Shown here: piece by piece, positions 17,960 through 25,182 of the stretch
Position numbering within the stretch: the first letter of the stretch is position 1
How the letters are laid out: every line of letters begins with the position of its first letter
From: an uncultured Lactococcus sp.
Lineage (GTDB): Bacteria; Bacillota; Bacilli; Lactobacillales; Streptococcaceae
Assembly: GCF_934191625.1 (NCBI RefSeq)
Contig: NZ_CAKPUG010000002.1
Location: 62,001-126,000, forward strand
DNA length: 64,000 nt
Reading direction: 5' to 3'
Position numbers and translations under genes: made by a program
Notes under the pieces: model-generated
What the model was told of the DNA's origin: nothing
Seen by the model: only the letters and a program-made list of their open reading frames with translations
Database searches by the model: none

Positions 17960-18688
17960 ATGAAAAAATTCAAAAAAATAGTCCTCTGGATCGTAAGTAT
18001 TTTACTCGTCCTTTTGGCTGCGGGTTTTATTTACATAAAGTCCAGCACTTATCATCCAACTCCACAAGCAGCAAATATTGCAAGCCAAGCCGAAAAGGCA
18101 GATAATGCTTTGGTCTTTAAAGGTAAGCCAGATAAACCCAGTATCATCTTTTATCAAGGCGCTTTGGTGGACAATGCAAGCTATAGTATTTGGGCCAGTA
18201 AAGTAGCAAAAGCTGGATATTCTGTCTATCTTCTTAAAGAACCATTGAATCTTGCTATTTTTAATCCTAATCTGGCTGAGAAAGTAATCAAGGATGAACA
18301 TCTCTCCCAATATATCGTTGGCGGTCATTCTCTAGGCGGAGTTATGGCTAGTCGCTTTGCAGCAGGTCATCAAGATAATTCAGCCTTAGAAGGAGTCTTT
18401 TTCCTTGCAAGTTATCCTGATCAAAAAGGGAGCCTGAAAGATTTCAAGGGTAAAGTTTTATCTATCGTAGGCTCGAAAGATGGCGTTCTTAACCAATCTT
18501 CATATGAAAAGGCAAAAACCTACTTGCCACAACAAACGATAAATGTAGCATTGGATGGTGGTAATCATGGTGGTTTTGGCAGTTATGGTGCTCAAAAAGG
18601 TGATAACCAAGCGGACATCTCAAATGAAAAACAACAAGAAGAAATCGCCGCAGAACTCATCAAGTGGCTCAAACCATCTGAAAAGTAA
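17960..18688 (+). CDS. Membrane-anchored alpha/beta hydrolase
   Basis: A 242-residue protein with one N-terminal membrane segment (residues about 7-26) and an extracellular alpha/beta-hydrolase domain. Nucleophile elbow GGHSLGG, acid region IVGSKDGV and histidine region GGNHGGFG complete a Ser-Asp-His triad. Substrate unknown; family members are esterases or lipases. ATG after AAAAAGGAAAC. Its last codons and terminator are duplicated at 21224, on the far side of the DUF262 gene. Confidence 0.85.
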   Translation: MKKFKKIVLWIVSILLVLLAAGFIYIKSSTYHPTPQAANIASQAEKADNALVFKGKPDKPSIIFYQGALVDNASYSIWASKVAKAGYSVYLLKEPLNLAIFNPNLAEKVIKDEHLSQYIVGGHSLGGVMASRFAAGHQDNSALEGVFFLASYPDQKGSLKDFKGKVLSIVGSKDGVLNQSSYEKAKTYLPQQTINVALDGGNHGGFGSYGAQKGDNQADISNEKQQEEIAAELIKWLKPSEK

Positions 18689-18747
18689 AAAAGAACTCTT
18701 TGATAAGAGTTCTTTTTCTTTCTGTTTACTCAACTTACTCAACCGCA
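18666..18747 (+). repeat. Left direct repeat flanking the DUF262 insert
   Basis: The first 35 bases (18666-18700) are identical to 21224-21258 and cover the end of the hydrolase gene plus the start of its terminator. The repeat continues imperfectly through a T-rich stretch into ACTCAACCGCA, which matches the 3' end of the convergent LPMO gene (its AVE-stop). The copy is therefore a relic of the original hydrolase/LPMO junction. Confidence 0.85.
18691..18715 (+). terminator. Terminator of the hydrolase gene
   Basis: Stem AAGAACTCTT paired with AAGAGTTCTT, loop TGAT, then T-run. The same hairpin occurs at 21249-21272 with its loop reverse-complemented (ATCA). Confidence 0.85.
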
Positions 18748-19115
18748 ACTTAATAGATGGTTTAAAATTATTTGTATGTAGGTTAACAGTGATAATTAGA
18801 CGAGTTTTAAACTCTATATGAAAAAGTTTGGATAGAAGTAGAGATATGAGAATGTAAATATTTAGGTATTGCCTTAAACAAAAAGACATATCTTATACTT
18901 ACACCCCACTAAGAAATCAAGTCTTAAGTAGTTGCCAGAAGTCAAAATCAATTTCTCTTATAAAATGATGGAACAAATAGACAAGAAACCTATTTTTACT
19001 ATCCATCTTGTATACCACTAGAATAGAACTGAAAGTAAGAATGTGATATAATTTACGAGAAAAACAAGTTAAGACTAATGAGTTAAAGTTGAAAAAATAA
19101 TAGAGGAGCAATAGT
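18748..19115. other. Leader region of the DUF262 gene
   Basis: Mostly featureless AT-rich DNA inside the insert. An extended -10, TGATATAAT (19044-19052), about 60 bp before the GTG start is the likely promoter; the -35 is poor. Confidence 0.45.
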
Positions 19116-21167
19116 GTGGAATCAAATCCTAGAAAATTATTGGATGAATTCATCCCTGAAGCGATGGGGAAACAATTTGTTATACCCGTGTATCAGCGAA
19201 AGTATACTTGGACTGTCAAAAAACAACTTATCCAGCTGAAGAAGGATTTGATTAAACTTATTGAAGACGAAAGCCACCAAACGCAACATTTTTTAGGAAC
19301 AATTGTGTATCTTGAAAACATAGTTGATTATAAAACTGAACGTTCCGTGGTAGACGGACAACAACGGTTAGTAACAATGTTTTTGATTGCTCATGCTATA
19401 AAATCAATCGCTGAAAATGAGTACCGTGCGCGCGAGATTGATGAAACATATCTTCAAAATTATGCTGAGAAGGTTGGAAGTCGCTACCGTCAGCGACTTT
19501 ATCCGTCCGTAGCTGATGGAAATGAATATCTTATTATAGCTGAAGGGAGATATGACGAGCTTAATAGGGCAAGCGAGAGTAATATTGTCCGGAACTTTTT
19601 GTATCTTCAATCTGAGCTAAGAAACTTAGTAGAAAAGTATACTTTTGATAGAGTTCTATATGCTTTGAAAAGGTTTTCCATAGTCTATATTAAACTTGAT
19701 GAGCATGATAATGCGCAACAAATCTTTGAAAGTATTAATTCAACAGGAGAGAGATTAACTGCCTCGGACTTAATTCGAAACTTCATTATGATGGATAAAT
19801 CAAATGAAGAACAAACAATTTTATATACAACGTATTGGCGAAGATTAGAAGAAGTATTTAATAATTCAAGAGCAATGGAAGATTTTTTCCGATATTACCT
19901 TGCAGCAATAACGGGAAAATATTCTGCAAAGCATGTTTTGTATCAAGCGTTCAAAAATTATTGGTATGAAGAACGTGAAAAGTTCAGTGATGCGAAATTA
20001 CTTGAAAAACTTGTGAGATACTCTGACTACTTTGCCTCTCTTTATTATAAAAAACCTGAAGGTAAATATTCAGAAATAGTAAATGATTTTCAAAGTTTAG
20101 AAAGTATGATGCCGGCCCCCTTTATCCTAGAGCTCTCGGAATGGTACTATAAAGATAAACTGATTACTGAAGAACAATACTTCGGAGTAATCAAAGTATT
20201 AAACAATTATCAAATTCGAAGATATTTCAATGGTGATGATACAAGTAGGATATCCAAGGCATTCCCCACATATATCAAGAACGTACAAAGATATGCCGAA
20301 AAGTATGGTTATGAAAACATTGTTGATATTGTGATTTATATTTTAGTTACTCGGAATCAATCTAACAAGATGGCTCTACCAACAGATAAATCTTTGAAGG
20401 CTAATCTTTTAAATGCTAATGCCTATACTATGAGATTAACACGATGGTTGCTTGAAAAAATAGAAAATAGAAACAATTCTGCAACTCTTAATATGAGCAA
20501 ATTGTCCATTGAGCATATTATGCCACAAACGGGCACATATTATTGGGAAGAGAAATCTGATGCAGTAGGAGAAGATTATACCGGGCTAGTGAATAGTATT
20601 GGTAATTTAACACTTGTTACCAAACCCGATAACTCGGCCGCTGGGAATAAAGATTTTGAAACTAAGAAGAAAATTTTTGAAGACACTCTCCATATCCGTA
20701 TGAATAAAAATTTATATGACATGTCTGAATGGAATTCAAAAACAATTACAGATAGAAGTTTAGAGTTAATCGATACTCTTATTTCTATGTACCCATATTT
20801 ACGTTCAGGAGGCAACTACGAGTATAATGATACTAGAAATATTTTTCTAGAAGCACAAGGAATAAAAGCAAGCGGTTGTTTGAAGGAAGACGAAACTGTT
20901 ATTATATACTCTGGTTCAGAAATATATTCTAAAATAAAAGATATTGCTTCTGATTCTTTAGGGGAAACGAGACAAGATTTATTAAATAACGGTATTATCG
21001 AAGAAGGTGTAGGTGGTCTACAATTTGCACAAGATTATGCAGTTTCGTCTGTTTCTAAAGCAGCAGAATTAATTCTTGGCGGAAGCAGAAATGGTTGGGA
21101 ATATTGGAAAGATGAAAATGGCGTAATAATAAAAGATTCTTTGCGTAACAAAAATAATACTAACTAA
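19116..21167 (+). CDS. DUF262/DUF1524 (GmrSD-like) defence-type nuclease with C-terminal DUF4357-like segment
   Basis: 683 residues. The N-terminal DUF262 (ParB-like NTPase) part has IPVYQRKYTW (23-32) and the nucleotide-binding DGQQR (80-84). The middle is helical. The DUF1524 HNH-type nuclease part has SIEHIMPQTG with H467 and later SIGNLTLVTKPDNSAAGNKDF. The tail (about 600-683) ends GGSRNGWEYWKDENG, like DUF4357. This architecture is that of GmrSD/type IV restriction enzymes, which cut modified phage DNA. GTG start after GAGGAG. It is the only gene in an insert bounded by direct repeats, so it was probably acquired as a defence cassette. Target modification is unknown. Confidence 0.85.
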   Translation: MESNPRKLLDEFIPEAMGKQFVIPVYQRKYTWTVKKQLIQLKKDLIKLIEDESHQTQHFLGTIVYLENIVDYKTERSVVDGQQRLVTMFLIAHAIKSIAENEYRAREIDETYLQNYAEKVGSRYRQRLYPSVADGNEYLIIAEGRYDELNRASESNIVRNFLYLQSELRNLVEKYTFDRVLYALKRFSIVYIKLDEHDNAQQIFESINSTGERLTASDLIRNFIMMDKSNEEQTILYTTYWRRLEEVFNNSRAMEDFFRYYLAAITGKYSAKHVLYQAFKNYWYEEREKFSDAKLLEKLVRYSDYFASLYYKKPEGKYSEIVNDFQSLESMMPAPFILELSEWYYKDKLITEEQYFGVIKVLNNYQIRRYFNGDDTSRISKAFPTYIKNVQRYAEKYGYENIVDIVIYILVTRNQSNKMALPTDKSLKANLLNANAYTMRLTRWLLEKIENRNNSATLNMSKLSIEHIMPQTGTYYWEEKSDAVGEDYTGLVNSIGNLTLVTKPDNSAAGNKDFETKKKIFEDTLHIRMNKNLYDMSEWNSKTITDRSLELIDTLISMYPYLRSGGNYEYNDTRNIFLEAQGIKASGCLKEDETVIIYSGSEIYSKIKDIASDSLGETRQDLLNNGIIEEGVGGLQFAQDYAVSSVSKAAELILGGSRNGWEYWKDENGVIIKDSLRNKNNTN

Positions 21168-21223
21168 ATTTCTTGATGTTTTTGAAGAAACAGGTTGAAG
21201 TTAAGAAGTGTTTAAAGATCACA

Positions 21224-21294
21224 GGCTCAAACCATCTGAAAAGTAAAAAAGAACTCTTATCAAAGAGTTCTTTTCTTTTGTTTACTCAACCGCA
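21224..21294 (+). repeat. Right direct repeat flanking the DUF262 insert
   Basis: Carries a non-coding copy of the last codons of the hydrolase gene, its terminator hairpin (loop inverted relative to the left copy) and the true 3' end of the LPMO gene. Distance between the two repeat starts is 2558 bp. Confidence 0.85.
21249..21276. terminator. Terminator hairpin of the convergent LPMO gene
   Basis: AAGAACTCTT, loop ATCA, AAGAGTTCTT, T-run. It can stop transcription from either side. Confidence 0.8.
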
Positions 21295-21944
21295 GCAAAT
21301 GGTCCGAAGAGCATATTATTATTTTGGACATTGACATCGATAACATTGTAGAAAGCATTTGGTGTATCAGCAACATCCCAAACAGCGAGGATAACATGAT
21401 ATCCTGAGCGATTACTTGGAACATTGATAGAGTGTGTCAAGTTGTTAGAAGCAGTAGAACCATCATGATTGACAGTGCCAATGAGCTCTAACTCTGAACG
21501 TTTGAGGGGCGCGTTTTGATCCCAACCAGTTTTGGTCATGTAATAGTGCCACTTGGTTGTTTTATGTGGTGCTGTATATTTCCACGTGAACTTATTAACA
21601 CCAGTGTTTATTGTTGTTTTTTTCCAACGGTCGCTTGTTTGATTATCAAGGACAAAGTCAGCGATTTGTCCTAGACCACCATTAGCTGAAGCGATGCGTC
21701 CATCTACAGGTCCGCTTTCAGGGAAACCTTTAGGGGCTTCAAGTGATTGAGGATTTGTGATGACATTTCCATAGAGATTATGAGCTGTTGTCCAGCCATA
21801 CTTTTCATAATCAAGCTTTCCTTGATACCCACGTGCCGGGGGACTCTCAACGTAACCGTGAGCTAAGACTGTTTTAGTATTGAAAGCCAATGAAGCGCCC
21901 AATACTCCTAAAGTGATTAAAAACCCAATAAACATTTTTTTCAT
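21282..21944 (-). CDS. AA10 lytic polysaccharide monooxygenase (chitin-binding protein)
   Basis: Copper enzyme that oxidatively cleaves crystalline chitin outside the cell. The 220-residue precursor has a signal peptide ending VLA, so the mature protein starts with His29 in HGYVESPPARG, the first ligand of the copper histidine brace. The single AA10 domain has family motifs such as TTKWHYYMTKTGWDQNAPL and a conserved aromatic/His core near the C-terminus. There is no extra binding module. It lies 31 bp downstream of the chitinase gene and is probably co-transcribed with it. ATG after AGAAAGGAGCAAAG. Confidence 0.93.
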   Translation of the reverse strand: MKKMFIGFLITLGVLGASLAFNTKTVLAHGYVESPPARGYQGKLDYEKYGWTTAHNLYGNVITNPQSLEAPKGFPESGPVDGRIASANGGLGQIADFVLDNQTSDRWKKTTINTGVNKFTWKYTAPHKTTKWHYYMTKTGWDQNAPLKRSELELIGTVNHDGSTASNNLTHSINVPSNRSGYHVILAVWDVADTPNAFYNVIDVNVQNNNMLFGPFAAVE

Positions 21945-21975
21945 AACTTTGCTCCTTTCTGCTTGTTAAAGCACA

Positions 21976-23457
21976 TCATATTTCTTTCCAAGGTCCGTAA
22001 GGGCCTGACAAGTCAGGTTGATCACCCTTGGTCCACCATTTTGCTTCGTATTCTTTTCCATTGTAATAGACGCGGTCACCCGTCCAATATTCTTTATCCT
22101 TACTCCATGTATTTTCAGGAGTTACTGTGCCACCTGTAGTGCTAAAAGTTGTGCTTGCACTGTCAGAGCGAATGCCAGCATTATTGATTGCGACGACTTC
22201 AACAGTATAAGTTGTTGCGGCTTTAAGGTCTGAGATAGCTTGCAATCCATCTTTACTTGTATAAGTTTTTCCCCCAACTTTAATCTCGTAGTTGGCTATC
22301 CCAGATGCATCTGTTGATTTTGCTTGAATTGTAGCACTGGTTTCTGTAAGATCAGAAACGGTGATTATTGGAAGTGTTGGTTTTGTTTCATTTCCGCCAC
22401 CAGTGTCCCCAAAAAGCATTGGAGCATAGGTGTTAACGAAGGAATTATTGTAATTTACGCCTGTCGCGCTCTTACCCGCATCCCAATTGACGGACCAGGT
22501 CATTAAGCCTTTGATTTCATTTCCAGAAGCTTTTAGGCGTTTTAAGGCATTTTCGACATCTTTAGGATCTTTAACGTAACCCGTTGCTGCCGCATCCTCA
22601 TTTGCAGGCAAGCCAATGACAAACTTGTCTGCTGGAATTTTGATGAAATTATCAGTTCCTGTGACAAGGCGATGTGTCAAACCATAGAGGAAAGCTTCTT
22701 TTTGCTCGTCGTTAGATTGGGAAATCCACATGTTTAAGTCAGAATCCCAAAAACCATCGCCACCTTGATTATAATACTGAGGATTAATATAATCGTAATC
22801 GCCTTCTAAACCATTGATATAAGGCGCATACTTTCCTGTAGTCGTAAGATAAGGAAACTCTGGTGCCATCGTAATCATAAAGTTCTTACCTTGTTGACGA
22901 TAATGAGCTTTGACTTTCCGTAAAGCTGATGGGATGACGGTATTATTGTCAGCTGCATCAATGGCAGATTGCTCTAAATCAATATCCAAGCCATCAAAGC
23001 CATAAGTATCTACAAGGCGGATAATCTCATTAACAAAATCATCCTCTTGTGCTTTAGTTAGTTCAATGTGAGCGTCTGCACCTCCTAATGCAATTAATAC
23101 AGATTTACCTTCTGCATTGAGTTTAGCAACCTCAGCTCTGAATTCAGCATCGGTCTTATTATAAGGTTTAAATGTGGGAAGAGTACTTCCTTGAGGTGTT
23201 TTCATGAAAGATACATTAATAACATTGTATCCGTCTTGTGTTTGTGAAAGGTCAAAATCAGCAGAGGTTCCGTATTTATAACCATCTTTACCTGTTGATT
23301 TCCAATTGTGCCAATAACCGACTAAAACCTTATCGGTGGGATTGACCATTTCATCGGCAGCATCTGCTTGAGCATGTGCGCCTGTAAAACCAAGTGTAGC
23401 CAAGGCTAATGTCGCTATAGCTATTTTTAAGTGACGTGTGTTCCCATTTTTGATCAT
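21976..23457 (-). CDS. Secreted GH18 chitinase with Fn3 and chitin-binding modules
   Basis: Hydrolyses chitin. 493 residues from the ATG at 23457, which has AGGAGGA upstream; a longer frame extending 144 bp further lacks this and lacks a signal peptide at its start. Order: signal peptide (about 1-33, ending AHA-QA), GH18 barrel with catalytic FDGLDIDLE (acid E162), fibronectin type III module (about 345-435), and C-terminal CBM5/12-like module with WSKDKEYWTGDRVYYNGKEYEAKWW. A cre overlaps the promoter, consistent with glucose repression. Confidence 0.93.
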   Translation of the reverse strand: MIKNGNTRHLKIAIATLALATLGFTGAHAQADAADEMVNPTDKVLVGYWHNWKSTGKDGYKYGTSADFDLSQTQDGYNVINVSFMKTPQGSTLPTFKPYNKTDAEFRAEVAKLNAEGKSVLIALGGADAHIELTKAQEDDFVNEIIRLVDTYGFDGLDIDLEQSAIDAADNNTVIPSALRKVKAHYRQQGKNFMITMAPEFPYLTTTGKYAPYINGLEGDYDYINPQYYNQGGDGFWDSDLNMWISQSNDEQKEAFLYGLTHRLVTGTDNFIKIPADKFVIGLPANEDAAATGYVKDPKDVENALKRLKASGNEIKGLMTWSVNWDAGKSATGVNYNNSFVNTYAPMLFGDTGGGNETKPTLPIITVSDLTETSATIQAKSTDASGIANYEIKVGGKTYTSKDGLQAISDLKAATTYTVEVVAINNAGIRSDSASTTFSTTGGTVTPENTWSKDKEYWTGDRVYYNGKEYEAKWWTKGDQPDLSGPYGPWKEI

Positions 23458-23497
23458 AGTTCCTCCTGTTGGTGGTAAGACTATGTCCGGACTAATC

Positions 23498-23543
23498 ATG
23501 TAAGCGCTATAATTATTATAGCAATTTTTAATTTTCGATTCAA
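23498..23543 (-). promoter_or_regulatory. Chitinase promoter with overlapping cre
   Basis: On the minus strand TTGAAT (23543-23538), 17 bp, TATAAT (23520-23515). The cre-like ATGTAAGCGCTATAAT (23498-23513, one mismatch) directly follows the -10 and covers the expected start site. Confidence 0.7.
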
Positions 23544-23740
23544 TTAAAAAGGGAATTAAAAAAATAAAAATAAGGAGAAGTGAAGACCCATTTGGTAACA
23601 AATATTATTAGATAAGGGTGCGAAACCAAATAGATAGCTTAAAAATTAGTAAACGAATCAGTTACTTTAAAATATGTGATATGTTAAAATTAAGAAAATA
23701 CTAAAGAAAACGGTTAACTTAGAAAAAGAGGAGGAATATT

Positions 23741-24226
23741 ATGAAACAATCAAGTAAACTAAAACCTATCTTACTTATCGCACTATTTATCATTGTGGTA
23801 GAAGCAATTGGCAGCTTGTCAGGAATCCTTGCTGGTGATATCAAATCAATTTATAACAATTTGCAACTCCCACCATTAGCGCCACCAGATTACCTATTTG
23901 GTATTGTTTGGCCGATTCTCTATGCCTTGATTGCTGTAGCAGGCTTTATAGTTTTTCAAAATTTAAAATTGAGAAAGAGTGAAGCCCAGCCCGCTCTCTT
24001 GCTTTATGTCATCCAATTATTCCTAAACTTTATCTGGAGTATTATCTTTTTCAAAGGCTACTTCTGGTTGGGTGTCCTTGTTATCCTTGTTCTTGATATT
24101 GTGGTCTATCTCTGTATTAGGAAATTTTTCAAAATCAATCTATGGTCAGGAATGCTGTTCCTACCATACTTTGTTTGGATACTGTTTGCAACATACTTGA
24201 GTTTGGCTGTTGCTATTTTGAATTAG
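23741..24226 (+). CDS. TspO/MBR family membrane protein
   Basis: A 161-residue integral membrane protein with five hydrophobic segments and TspO motifs LPPLAPPDYLFGIVWPILYA and LFLNFIWSIIFF. The family binds tetrapyrroles and is linked to stress responses; no lactococcal role is evident here. ATG after AAAGAGGAGGAAT. Single gene between the chitinase promoter and the RpiR regulator. Confidence 0.9.
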   Translation: MKQSSKLKPILLIALFIIVVEAIGSLSGILAGDIKSIYNNLQLPPLAPPDYLFGIVWPILYALIAVAGFIVFQNLKLRKSEAQPALLLYVIQLFLNFIWSIIFFKGYFWLGVLVILVLDIVVYLCIRKFFKINLWSGMLFLPYFVWILFATYLSLAVAILN

Positions 24227-24272
24227 TAATTAAAGATGTAGTGGGACATTCCTATAGCTGGTCTACCTTTTA

Positions 24273-24300
24273 TTAACTTGTTTCCTACAAGTTTTATGAT
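24273..24300 (+). promoter_or_regulatory. Promoter and inverted repeat before the RpiR gene
   Basis: TTAACT (24273-24278), 16 bp, TATGAT (24295-24300). The spacer is filled by AACTTGT-TTCCT-ACAAGTT (24275-24293), a perfect 7-bp inverted repeat and candidate autoregulatory operator. Confidence 0.6.
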
Positions 24301-24337
24301 AAAATTAAGGTAATATGGACATGAAAGGGATTTCCGG

Positions 24338-25069
24338 ATGAAATTTGAAGAACGTGCACTAAATTTTGATTATAAATTAACAGAGCTAGAGGATGATTTA
24401 GTGGACTATATTCTGAAAAACAAGGAAGCTGCTGCGCGTTCAAAAATTACTGTACTAGCTAAAGAATTTTATAGTGTGCCTAATACAATTACTCGATTTT
24501 GTCACAAGTTAGGCTATGAAGGTTTTACTGATTTAAAAGCTTCTTTGAAATGGGAATTAGATCAAGAAAAAGGAAATCAACAACTCACAGATTGTTACGA
24601 TCTGATGAAAAATATTGACCTGATTGATCTAGAACGTCAGGATAAATGTATTCGGTTATTCTATGAAGCAAAAGCAATAAATTTTTTTGCCATCGGTCAG
24701 ACAGGCGATTTGAGCAAAGTCTGTATTGATAACTTCTATGCTTTTGATCCAAAGTTTATCTTTTCTCCTCACCCCAATACTGTTGCACAAAGGATTTCTC
24801 ATGCAGAAGAAGAAATTTTTTTCTTTATAAGTCTATCTGGAGAAAGTGAAGCTGTTCTAAAATTAGCTCAGCAAGCCAAGGTTATGAATCATTGTGTGAT
24901 AAGCTTAACGCATCTCTCTGATAATAACCTCGCGCGCATAGCAGATTTAAGCTTGTTCTGTTATGCAAAGCCAGAAATTGTGGATGGCTACAATGTGACA
25001 GATAAAACACCATTAATGATCATTATGAATAGTTTATTTAGGAACTATATTAAAAAAAGGGTTGTGTAA
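24338..25069 (+). CDS. RpiR-family transcriptional regulator of the mannosylglycerate-type locus
   Basis: A 243-residue regulator: N-terminal RpiR helix-turn-helix (about 1-80, with TVLAKEFYSVPNTITRFCHKLG) and C-terminal SIS phosphosugar-sensing domain (about 105-240, with FFISLSGESEAVLKLAQQAK). Such proteins sense sugar phosphates. It directly precedes the PTS-mannosidase-glycerate kinase genes on the same strand and is separated from them by a terminator, so it is the natural regulator of that locus. Escherichia coli uses a GntR protein, MngR, for the same job. Confidence 0.88.
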   Translation: MKFEERALNFDYKLTELEDDLVDYILKNKEAAARSKITVLAKEFYSVPNTITRFCHKLGYEGFTDLKASLKWELDQEKGNQQLTDCYDLMKNIDLIDLERQDKCIRLFYEAKAINFFAIGQTGDLSKVCIDNFYAFDPKFIFSPHPNTVAQRISHAEEEIFFFISLSGESEAVLKLAQQAKVMNHCVISLTHLSDNNLARIADLSLFCYAKPEIVDGYNVTDKTPLMIIMNSLFRNYIKKRVV

Positions 25070-25087
25070 TATTACACAACTCTTTTT
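25056..25087 (+). terminator. Terminator overlapping the RpiR stop codon
   Basis: GTTGTGTAAT (25061-25070) and ATTACACAAC (25071-25080) form a perfect palindrome flanked by A- and T-runs; the TAA stop is inside the stem. Confidence 0.8.
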
Positions 25088-25099
25088 ATATCTTCAAGT

Positions 25100-25152
25100 T
25101 ACTTGTTTACATTTACTAGTTTTTCGTGAAAGCGCTTATTTTACAGTATACT
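25100..25152 (+). promoter_or_regulatory. Control region of the PTS-mannosidase operon
   Basis: Contains TACTTGTTT...TACTAGTTT (25100-25123), which resembles the ACTTGT/ACAAGT repeat before the RpiR gene. A cre-like TGAAAGCGCTTATT (25127-25140, one mismatch) and a -10 TATACT (25147-25152) follow. Both RpiR-type and CcpA control are suggested. Confidence 0.6.
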
Positions 25153-25182
25153 ATGAGTAACAAAATATAAGGAGATGCTTTT

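Noticed and set aside
23458..23601. Longer chitinase frame
   Set aside because: It crosses the promoter and the cre; the signal peptide starts at the ATG at 23457 with AGGAGGA upstream.
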